Shown here one piece after another: positions 56,920 to 64,000 of a DNA stretch of 64,000 nt (positions are counted from its first letter, which is position 1; the number at the start of each line of letters is the position of its first letter). Source of the DNA: Alloalcanivorax marinus (GTDB taxonomy: Bacteria > Pseudomonadota > Gammaproteobacteria > Pseudomonadales > Alcanivoracaceae). Location: contig NZ_JAEKJB010000015.1 in NCBI RefSeq assembly GCF_016785095.1, positions 248,001 to 312,000 on the forward strand, read 5' to 3'. A program made the position numbers and the translations under genes. Under the pieces are notes generated by a model that saw only the letters and a program-made list of their open reading frames with translations, had not been told where the DNA came from and did no database searches.

Positions 56920-59900
56920 GGGTTTCTCCCGGCGAGCCATGGGCTTCGCCTTCCATTGTTGAGGGATGGTCGTATTTCAGCGGCCCGCCCAGCTTGCGCA
57001 GGGCCACGTAGAACACCGGCGTCAGGAACAGGCCGAACAGGGTGACGCCGAGCATGCCGGCGAACACCGCCACGCCCAGGGCCTGGCGGACTTCGGCGCC
57101 GGCGCCGGTGCGCAGCACCAGCGGAATTACCGCGGCGGTGAAGCAGATCGAGGTCATGACGATGGGGCGCAGCCGCAGGCGGCAGGCTTCCAGCGCCGCC
57201 TCCACCACGGTGCGGCCCTGGAATTCCAGCTCCCGGGCGAATTCCACGATCAGAATGGCGTTCTTCGACGCCAGGCCGATCAGCACCACCAGGCCCACCT
57301 GCACGAAGATGTTGATGTCGCCGCCCACCAGCCACACGCCCAGCAAGGCGGAGAGCACGCACATGGGCACGATCAGGATCACCGCCAGGGGCAGGGTCCA
57401 GCTTTCGTAGAGGGCCGCCAGCACCAGGAACACCAGCAGCACCGCCAGCGGGAACACCACCAGGCCGGCGTGGCCCTGGGTGGCTTCCTGGTAACTCAGG
57501 TCGGTCCATTCGAACTCGATGCCCGGCGGCAGCACCTGGTCGCCGATGCCGGCGAGCCGGTCCATGGCCTGGCTGGAGGACAGCACCCGGGGGTCGGTTT
57601 CGCCGGCCAGGTCCGCCGCCGGGAAGCCGTTGTAGCGCATCACCGGGTCCGGCCCGAAGCTTTGCTTGATATCCACCATGGAACCGATCGGCACCATCTC
57701 GCCCTGGTCGTTGCGGGTGCGCAGACGGGCGATGTCCTCGACGCTGTCCCGGTAGGGACCGTCCGCCTGCACGATCACCTGCCAGGTGCGGCCGAAGCGG
57801 TTGAAGTCGTTGACGTAGGTGGAGCCCAGGTAAGTCTGCAGGGTCATGAACAGATCGGTGACCGCCACCCCCTGGGCCTTGGCCTTGAGCCGGTCCACGT
57901 CGGCGTCCAGCTGCGGCACGTTGGCCTGGTAGCTGGTGATCGGGTAACTCATGCCCGGCGTTTGCGCCACCGTGCCCTGCATGGCGGCGACCGCTTCCTG
58001 CAAGGCGCCATAACCGAGATCGGCGCGGTCCTCGATGTACATCTGGTAGCCGGAGCCGTTGCCCAGGCCGAGGATCGGCGGCGGCATGATCGAGAACGTC
58101 ATGCCGCCCTTGAGCCCGGCGATCTTGCGGTTGATCTCCGCGTTGATCTCCTCGGCGGTGCGGCTCCGTTCGTCGAAGGGCGCCAGGGGCAAAAACGCCA
58201 TGCCGGTGTTGGTGGTGTTGGTGAACTGCAGCACGTTCAGCCCCGGGAAGGAGATGGCGTGGTCCACGCCCTCGGTGTCCAGGGCGATGTCGGTGACCTG
58301 GCGCAGCAGTTCATCGGTGCGCTCCAGGGAGGCGCCTTCCGGCAGCTTCACCCCGGCGATCAGGTACATCTTGTCCTGCACCGGCACGAAGCCCGGCGGC
58401 ACCAGCTTGAACATGGAGCCGGTGGCGACCAGCAGCACCAGATAGACCACGAACACCGCGCCGCGCCGGCTCAGGCTGCGCGACACCGCGCCCTGATACT
58501 TCTCCGAGCTTCTATTGAAGAAGCGGTTGAAGGGCCGGAACAGCCAGCCGAACAAGCGGTCGATCAGCCGCGAGAGCCGGTCCGGCGACGCGCCGTGGGG
58601 CTTGAGCAGCATGGACGCCAGGGCCGGCGACAGGGTCAGGGAATTGATGGTGGAGATCACCGTGGAGATGGCGATGGTCACCGCGAACTGCCGGTAGAAC
58701 TGACCGGTGACGCCGGACAGGAACGCCATCGGCACGAACACCGCGCACAGCACCAGGCCGATGGCGACGATGGGGCCGGACACTTCCTTCATGGCCTGGT
58801 GGGCCGCTTGGCGGGGCGCCAGGCCATCCTCGATGTTCCGTTCCACGTTCTCCACCACCACGATGGCGTCGTCCACCACGATGCCGATGGCCAGCACCAG
58901 GCCGAACAGGGTCAGGGTGTTGATGGAGTAACCGAGCAGATAAAGCACCGCGAAGGTGCCCACCACGGACACCGGCACCGCCAGCAGCGGAATGATGGAG
59001 GCGCGCCAGGTCTGCAAAAACAGGGTCACCACCAACACCACCAGCAGGATCGCCTCCAGCAGGGTGTGGATCACCGAATCGATGGAATCACTGACGAATA
59101 CCGTGGTGTCGTAGTCGGTGCGATAGGCCACGCCCTCGGGAAATTGCGCCGACAGTTCCTCCATGGTGGCCAGCACCTTCTCGCGGATCTCCAGGGCGTT
59201 GGCCCCCGGCGACTGGAAAATGCCGATGCCCACCGCGTCCTGGCCGTCCACCTGGGAGCGCAGGCTGTAATCGTCGGCGCCCAGCTCCAGCCGGGCCACG
59301 TCGCCGAGGCGCACCAGTTCGCCATCCGCGCCGGTTTTCAGAACCACATTGCTGAATTCGTCCTCGGTGACCAAACGCCCCTTGGCGTTGATCAGGGTAA
59401 GGAAATCGCTGTTTTCCACCGGTTCCGCGCCGAGCTGGCCGGCGGACACCTGCACGTTCTGCTCGCGGATGGCGTTGACCACGTCACCGGCGGTGAGGCC
59501 GTGGGCGGCGATCTTGTCCGGGTTGAGCCAGGCACGCATGGCGTAGTCGCCACCGCCCATCACCTGGGCTTCGCCCACGCCCTGCACCCGGGCCAGCCGG
59601 TCGCGCACATGCAGCCGCGCGTAGTTGCGCAGGTAGAGGGTGTCGTAGCTCTGGTCCGGGGAGGTGAGGTGCACCACCATCAGAAAGGTGGGCGACTGCT
59701 TCTGGGTGGTCACGCCCTGGCGGCGCACCGCTTCCGGCAGCCGCGCCAGCGCCTGGCTGACCCGGTTCTGCACCCGCACCGTGGCGTCCTCCGCGTCCAC
59801 GTCCGGGTGGAAAGTGATGGTCATCTGCAGCACGCCGTCGGAGCCGGCCACGGACTTGAAGTACATCATGCCCTCGACGCCGTTGATCTCCTCTTCCAGC

Positions 59901-60097
59901 GGCACCGCCACGGTCTCGGCGATCTCCTTGGGGTTGGCGCCCGGGTAGACGGCGCGCACCACCACCGACGGCGGCACCACCTCCGGGTATTCACTGATCG
60001 GCAGGTTGGGGATCGAGATCGCCCCCACCGCGAAAATAATGATGGACAGCACCGCGGCGAAGATCGGCCGGTCCACGAAAAACCGCGAAAAATTCAT
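56912..60097 (-). CDS. RND efflux pump inner-membrane subunit (MexF-like), copy 1
   Basis: A 1061-residue HAE1-type drug/proton antiporter. The start FSRFFVDRPIFAAVLSIIIF and the PISEYPEVVPPSVVVRAVYP block match MexF/TtgH pumps. The proton-relay pair Asp-Asp is in GIVVDDAIVVVENVERN near residue 405. Two copies of the docking and porter domains and twelve membrane helices are expected at this length. It is 36 bases downstream of the adaptor gene. It is a close paralogue of the pump at the right edge (61363-64000). Typical MexF substrates are chloramphenicol and fluoroquinolones, but this is not predicted from sequence. Confidence 0.94.
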   Translation of the reverse strand: MNFSRFFVDRPIFAAVLSIIIFAVGAISIPNLPISEYPEVVPPSVVVRAVYPGANPKEIAETVAVPLEEEINGVEGMMYFKSVAGSDGVLQMTITFHPDVDAEDATVRVQNRVSQALARLPEAVRRQGVTTQKQSPTFLMVVHLTSPDQSYDTLYLRNYARLHVRDRLARVQGVGEAQVMGGGDYAMRAWLNPDKIAAHGLTAGDVVNAIREQNVQVSAGQLGAEPVENSDFLTLINAKGRLVTEDEFSNVVLKTGADGELVRLGDVARLELGADDYSLRSQVDGQDAVGIGIFQSPGANALEIREKVLATMEELSAQFPEGVAYRTDYDTTVFVSDSIDSVIHTLLEAILLVVLVVTLFLQTWRASIIPLLAVPVSVVGTFAVLYLLGYSINTLTLFGLVLAIGIVVDDAIVVVENVERNIEDGLAPRQAAHQAMKEVSGPIVAIGLVLCAVFVPMAFLSGVTGQFYRQFAVTIAISTVISTINSLTLSPALASMLLKPHGASPDRLSRLIDRLFGWLFRPFNRFFNRSSEKYQGAVSRSLSRRGAVFVVYLVLLVATGSMFKLVPPGFVPVQDKMYLIAGVKLPEGASLERTDELLRQVTDIALDTEGVDHAISFPGLNVLQFTNTTNTGMAFLPLAPFDERSRTAEEINAEINRKIAGLKGGMTFSIMPPPILGLGNGSGYQMYIEDRADLGYGALQEAVAAMQGTVAQTPGMSYPITSYQANVPQLDADVDRLKAKAQGVAVTDLFMTLQTYLGSTYVNDFNRFGRTWQVIVQADGPYRDSVEDIARLRTRNDQGEMVPIGSMVDIKQSFGPDPVMRYNGFPAADLAGETDPRVLSSSQAMDRLAGIGDQVLPPGIEFEWTDLSYQEATQGHAGLVVFPLAVLLVFLVLAALYESWTLPLAVILIVPMCVLSALLGVWLVGGDINIFVQVGLVVLIGLASKNAILIVEFARELEFQGRTVVEAALEACRLRLRPIVMTSICFTAAVIPLVLRTGAGAEVRQALGVAVFAGMLGVTLFGLFLTPVFYVALRKLGGPLKYDHPSTMEGEAHGSPGETHA

Positions 60098-60133
60098 GGC
60101 AACAAGACTCCTGGGCTTTGCACGCCGCGTTGA

Positions 60134-61312
60134 TCAGGGCTGGCCGGCGAGATCGCCGCCCGCCGGTTCATCCAGGGACACCGTGTTCGGTTGCACCGGC
60201 ATGCCGGGCATGAACACCTTCTGGGTGCCGTTGACGATCACGCGGTCGCCGGGCTCCAGGCCCTCGCGCACCACCACCAGGTCGTCCAGTTCGCGGCCGG
60301 TTTTCACCGCGCGCCGGGCCGCCGTGTTGTCCTCGCCCACCACGTAGACGTAGCGCCGGTCCTGATCGGTGAGCACCGCCTTACGGCTGATCAGGATCGC
60401 CTGCTCCAGACGCGCCACCGGCATTTCCACCCGGGCGAACTGGCCCGGTTTAAAAATGCCATTCGGGTTGGGCAGCACCGCCCGGTAGCGCAGGGTGCCG
60501 GTGTCCGGGTTCATCTGGTTGTCCACGAAGTCCAGCCGGCCCGCGTGCGGGAAGCCGCTCTCGCCGCTCATTCCCACCGCCACCGACGGCGCCTTTCCCT
60601 CGTTCATCAGCCGCTGGGCATTGAGCGCATCGCTCTCGTTGCTGTCGAAATAGACGTGCAGCGGGTCCACCGAGACCACCGTGGTCAGCAGCGTCTGGTC
60701 GGCGCTGGCCAGGTTGCCCTTGGTCACCAGGGCGCGGCCGGCGCGGCCGGTCACCGGCGCCGTGACGCGGGTGTAGCTCAGGTCCAGTTCGGCGCTGATC
60801 AGCGACGCCTTGGCTTCCGCCACCCGGGCCCGGGCACCGAGCCGCGCCGCCTCGCGGCGGTCGAATTCCTCCCGGGAGATGGCCCGGCTGTCGAGCAGCT
60901 TTCGCGCCCGGTCCGCCTCCAGCCCGGCCAGGCGGGCATCGCTGCGGGCCTGTTCGAGGGCGGCGCGGGCGGCGTCCACCCGGGCCTGGTAGGGGCGCGC
61001 ATCAATGCGGAACAGCAGGTCGCCGGCTTCCACCCGCTCCCCTTCCTCGAACGCCACCTCTTCGATGTAGCCGCTCACCCGCGATCGCAGTTGCACGGTT
61101 TCCGGGGCGGACAGCCGGCCGGTGAACACTTCCTTGAGCGTGGCCGGCCGTACCAGCACCTCGGCCACGTCCACTTCCGGCGCCGGCGGGCCGCCGCCTT
61201 CCGCCTGCTCACGGGCATCGCAACCGGCCAGCAACAGGGCGGACGCCAACAGCGCCAACAGCCCCCAGTACAAACCCATGCCCGCCACGGGCCCCTCGTT
61301 GACGCTTTCCAT
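60134..61312 (-). CDS. RND periplasmic adaptor lipoprotein (MexE-like)
   Basis: A 392-residue membrane-fusion protein. The lipobox LLLAGC gives the lipidated Cys at about residue 31. The lipoyl halves (VQLRSRVSGYIEEVAFEEGE, VTAPVTGRAGRALVTKGN) bracket a helical hairpin (ARVDAARAALEQARSDARLA). The ATG at 61312 is nine bases after GGAG; an earlier ATG has no ribosome site. It lies between the two pump genes, so it could serve either or both. Confidence 0.92.
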   Translation of the reverse strand: MESVNEGPVAGMGLYWGLLALLASALLLAGCDAREQAEGGGPPAPEVDVAEVLVRPATLKEVFTGRLSAPETVQLRSRVSGYIEEVAFEEGERVEAGDLLFRIDARPYQARVDAARAALEQARSDARLAGLEADRARKLLDSRAISREEFDRREAARLGARARVAEAKASLISAELDLSYTRVTAPVTGRAGRALVTKGNLASADQTLLTTVVSVDPLHVYFDSNESDALNAQRLMNEGKAPSVAVGMSGESGFPHAGRLDFVDNQMNPDTGTLRYRAVLPNPNGIFKPGQFARVEMPVARLEQAILISRKAVLTDQDRRYVYVVGEDNTAARRAVKTGRELDDLVVVREGLEPGDRVIVNGTQKVFMPGMPVQPNTVSLDEPAGGDLAGQP

Positions 61313-61362
61313 CGTGTTTCGCTCCGCATGCTTGGTATTCAGGAGCAAAGAAAACTACTTCC

Positions 61363-64000
61363 TCAACTTAAGTTCAGGTCAAGGCTTTTCCTATCGGCCT
61401 TCTTCAAGGGACCGGCCAGCTTGCGCAGCCCCACGTAGAACACCGGCGTCAGGAACAGACCGAACAGAGTGACGCCCAGCATGCCGGCGAACACCGCGAT
61501 ACCCAGGGCCTGGCGCACCTCGGAGCCGGCGCCGCTGCCCAGCACCAGCGGCACCACGGCGGCGGTGAAGGTGATCGACGTCATGATGATTGGGCGCAAT
61601 CGCAGGCGGCAGGCTTCCAACGCCGCTTCCACCACGGTACGGCCCTGGAATTCCAGCTCCCGGGCGAACTCCACGATCAGGATGGCGTTCTTGCAGGCCA
61701 GACCGATCAGCACCACCAGCCCCACCTGCACGAAGATGTTGGTGTCGCCCCCCATGAGCCATACGCCGGTCAATGCCGACAACAGACACATCGGCACGAT
61801 CAGGATCACCGCCAGGGGCAGCGTCCAGCTTTCGTACAGAGCCGCCAACACCAGGAACACCAGCAGCACCGCCAGGGGGAACACCACCAGAGCAGCGTTG
61901 CCCTGGGTGGCCTGCTGGTAGCTCAAGTCGGTCCACTCGAATTCCACGCCCTCCGGCAGGGTGCGTTCGCCGAGGGCGGTGAGCACGTCCATGGCCTGGG
62001 TGGAAGACAGAATCCGCGGGTCCGCCTCGCCGGCCAGGTCCGCCGCCGGGTAACCGTTGTAGCGCAGCACCGGGTCGGGGCCGAAGCTCTGGTGAATGTC
62101 CACCATGGAGCCAATCGGCACCATCTCGCCCTGGTCATTGCGGGTACGCAGCCGGGCGATGTCCGCCACGCTGTCCCGATAGGAGGCATCCGCCTGGGCG
62201 ATCACCTGCCAGGTGCGGCCGAAGCGGTTGAAGTCGTTGACGTAGGTGGAGCCCAGGTAAGTCTGCAGGGTCATGAACAGATCGGTGACCGCCACCCCCT
62301 GGGCCTTGGCCTTGAGGCGATCCACCTCGGCATCGAGCTGCGGCACATTGGCCTGGTAACTGGTGATCGGGTAGGTCATGCCCGGGGTTTGCATCACCGC
62401 CCCCTGGAAGGCGGTGACCGCTTCCTGCAGAGGGCCGTAGCCGAGCCCGTCCCGGTCCTCGATGAACAATTGATAACCGGAACCGTTGCCCAGCCCCTGG
62501 ATCGCCGGCGGCATGAAGGAAAAGGCGATGCCTTCCTTGAGCGCACCGATGCGCCCGGCGATTTCCGCGTTGATGTCCGCGGCGCTGCGGTCCCGGTCCT
62601 CGAACGGTTCCAGGGGCAGGAACGCCAGGCCGGTGTTGGAAGTGTTGGTGAACTGCAAGGCGTTCAGGCCCGGGAAGGAAATGGCATGGGCCACGCCCTC
62701 GGTGTCCATGGCGATGTCCACCACCTCCTTGAGCAGGGCGTCGGTGCGTTCCAGGGAGGCCCCTTCCGGCAGTTTCACCCCGGCGATCAGGTACATCTTA
62801 TCCTGGATCGGAATAAAGCCCGGCGGCACCAGCTTGAACAGGGAACCGGTGGCGCCCAGCAGCACCAGGTAGATCACGAACACGGCGCCGCGCCGGCGCA
62901 GGCTGCGCGACACCGCGCCCTGATACTTCTCCGAGCTTTTGTTGAAGAAGCGGTTGAAGGGCCGGAACAGCCAGCCAAACATCCCGTCGATCAGACGGGT
63001 GAGCCGGTCCGGGGCGGCATCATGGGGCTTGAGCAGCATGGCGGCCAGGGCCGGCGACAAGGTCAGGGAATTGATGGTGGAAATCACCGTGGAGATGGCG
63101 ATGGTCACCGCGAACTGCCGGTAGAACTGGCCGGTGACGCCACTGAGAAACGCCATCGGAATGAACACCGCGCACAGCACCAGACCAATGGCGACGATCG
63201 GCCCGGACACCTCGCGCATGGCCTGGTGGGCGGCGGCCAGGGGCGTCAGGCCTTCCTCGATGTTCCGCTCCACGTTTTCCACCACCACGATGGCATCGTC
63301 CACCACGATGCCGATGGCCAGCACCAGACCGAACAGGGTCAGGGTGTTGATGGAATAACCGAGCAGATAAAGCACCGCGAAGGTGCCCACCACGGACACC
63401 GGCACCGCCAGCAACGGGATGATCGACGCCCGCCAGGTCTGCAGGAACAGGGTCACCACCAGTACCACCAGCAAGATCGCTTCCAGCAGGGTCTGAATCA
63501 CCGAATGGATGGAGTCGCGCACGAACAGGGTGGTGTCGTAGACGCTGCGATATTCCACGCCCTCCGGGAAGCGGGTGGCGAGCTCGTCCATGGTGGCGAT
63601 CACCTGGTCGCGGATTTCCAGGGCGTTGGCACCGGGGGCCTGGAAGATGCCCATGGCCACCGCGTCCTGGCCGTCCAGCCGGGCGCGCAGGGTGTAATCA
63701 CCGGCGCCCAGCTCCAACCGGGCTACGTCGCGCAGCCGCAGGATCTGACCGTCGTCGCCGGCGCGCAGCACGATGTCGCCGAATTCTTCCTCGCTCTCCA
63801 GACGTCCCTTGGCGTTGATCAGGGTGAGGAAATCACTGCCGGGCATGGGCTCGGCGCCGATCTGGCCGGCGGAGACCTGCACGTTCTGCTCGCGCATGGC
63901 GGCGATCACATCGCCGGCGGTGAGGCCCCGGGCGGCGATCTTGTCCGGGTCCAGCCAGGCACGCATGGCGTAGTCGCCGCCGCCGAACAGTTGCGCCTCG
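61363..64000 (-). CDS. RND efflux pump inner-membrane subunit, copy 2; N-terminus beyond window
   Basis: About 878 codons of a second HAE1 pump; the frame is open to the right edge (EAQLFGGGDYAMRAWLDPDK), so roughly the first 180 residues lie outside. The Asp-Asp relay is again in GIVVDDAIVVVENVERN. Over long stretches it is nearly identical to copy 1, but it differs in the porter loops (for example FQGAVMQTPGMTYPITSYQA against MQGTVAQTPGMSYPITSYQA) and ends with a different tail (KKADRKSLDLNLS). It is followed by the adaptor gene after 50 bases. Clearly a tandem duplication. Confidence 0.93.
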   Translation of the reverse strand, partial: EAQLFGGGDYAMRAWLDPDKIAARGLTAGDVIAAMREQNVQVSAGQIGAEPMPGSDFLTLINAKGRLESEEEFGDIVLRAGDDGQILRLRDVARLELGAGDYTLRARLDGQDAVAMGIFQAPGANALEIRDQVIATMDELATRFPEGVEYRSVYDTTLFVRDSIHSVIQTLLEAILLVVLVVTLFLQTWRASIIPLLAVPVSVVGTFAVLYLLGYSINTLTLFGLVLAIGIVVDDAIVVVENVERNIEEGLTPLAAAHQAMREVSGPIVAIGLVLCAVFIPMAFLSGVTGQFYRQFAVTIAISTVISTINSLTLSPALAAMLLKPHDAAPDRLTRLIDGMFGWLFRPFNRFFNKSSEKYQGAVSRSLRRRGAVFVIYLVLLGATGSLFKLVPPGFIPIQDKMYLIAGVKLPEGASLERTDALLKEVVDIAMDTEGVAHAISFPGLNALQFTNTSNTGLAFLPLEPFEDRDRSAADINAEIAGRIGALKEGIAFSFMPPAIQGLGNGSGYQLFIEDRDGLGYGPLQEAVTAFQGAVMQTPGMTYPITSYQANVPQLDAEVDRLKAKAQGVAVTDLFMTLQTYLGSTYVNDFNRFGRTWQVIAQADASYRDSVADIARLRTRNDQGEMVPIGSMVDIHQSFGPDPVLRYNGYPAADLAGEADPRILSSTQAMDVLTALGERTLPEGVEFEWTDLSYQQATQGNAALVVFPLAVLLVFLVLAALYESWTLPLAVILIVPMCLLSALTGVWLMGGDTNIFVQVGLVVLIGLACKNAILIVEFARELEFQGRTVVEAALEACRLRLRPIIMTSITFTAAVVPLVLGSGAGSEVRQALGIAVFAGMLGVTLFGLFLTPVFYVGLRKLAGPLKKADRKSLDLNLS

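Noticed and set aside
56966..60133. A 1055-codon open frame on the strand opposite the first RND pump
   Set aside because: It mirrors the pump gene exactly, is extremely rich in His, Gln, Gly and Ala, and has no recognisable domain; it is a GC-driven shadow.
1..64000. CRISPR array, rRNA, tRNA or a complete prophage
   Set aside because: No regularly spaced repeats, no rRNA or tRNA sequence and no phage structural genes were seen.

Overview
The window is 64 kb of GC-rich chromosomal DNA from a gammaproteobacterium. An AlkB alkane hydroxylase with a divergent AraC-type regulator, MexF-like RND pumps, a FecI/FecR/TonB receptor unit and scattered REP-type repeats of the GTAGGAGCGAC kind fit a marine or oil-degrading lineage such as Alcanivorax/Alloalcanivorax. 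The species is an inference; there is no rRNA, tRNA or origin here to fix it.

Positions 1-23,160 are a nitrogen-scavenging block for s-triazine ring products, ureides and urea. The leftward operon (6954 to <1) encodes a BMP-family ABC importer, formamidase, biuret hydrolase and a second cysteine hydrolase that may act on triuret. A second leftward operon (9551-7175) encodes an NMT1-type binding protein, a cyanuric acid hydrolase and an 83-residue deletion scar made of an ABC ATPase start joined to a permease end; a LysR gene is divergent. The rightward operon (11183-23160) encodes allophanate hydrolase, urea carboxylase, a GntR regulator and the urea importer UrtABCDE. Together these can take cyanuric acid through biuret to allophanate, and urea to allophanate, and release ammonia. 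A shared 10-bp GTATAC element lies upstream of both the importer operon and the allophanate/urea operon.

Positions 23,160-28,170 hold small accessory genes: methionine aminopeptidase with an overlapping ParD-like gene, a GNAT acetyltransferase, a frameshifted gene, an AAA NTPase, two membrane proteins, an ABM-domain protein, a truncated AraC gene, and a SymE-like toxin preceded by a candidate antisense small RNA.

Positions 28,237-34,364 are an AT-rich integron cassette array read leftward. Six attC-like sites separate small unknown genes, a lipoprotein, an AAA ATPase and a three-gene cassette. An IS3-family element with a nonsense codon in its transposase interrupts it. Directly to the right, pointing away from the cassettes, is a remnant of the integron integrase N-terminus, so this looks like a decayed, immobilised chromosomal integron.

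Positions 34,800-43,330 return to core-like content: pdxH, a ChaC-type cyclotransferase, AraC regulator and alkB, then an iron-regulated FecI/FecR/TonB receptor unit behind a Fur-box-like palindrome, and a flavin reductase. Positions 43,290-51,210 are a leftward unit with an acyl-CoA ligase, a Liv-type ABC importer and a TetR regulator, with a strong palindrome upstream. Positions 51,359-64,000 hold a YchJ protein, a siderophore-interacting flavoprotein with divergent MarR, an RDD protein, a class A beta-lactamase and a leftward efflux operon with two paralogous RND pumps, one adaptor, one outer-membrane channel and a TetR regulator. The second pump runs off the right edge.
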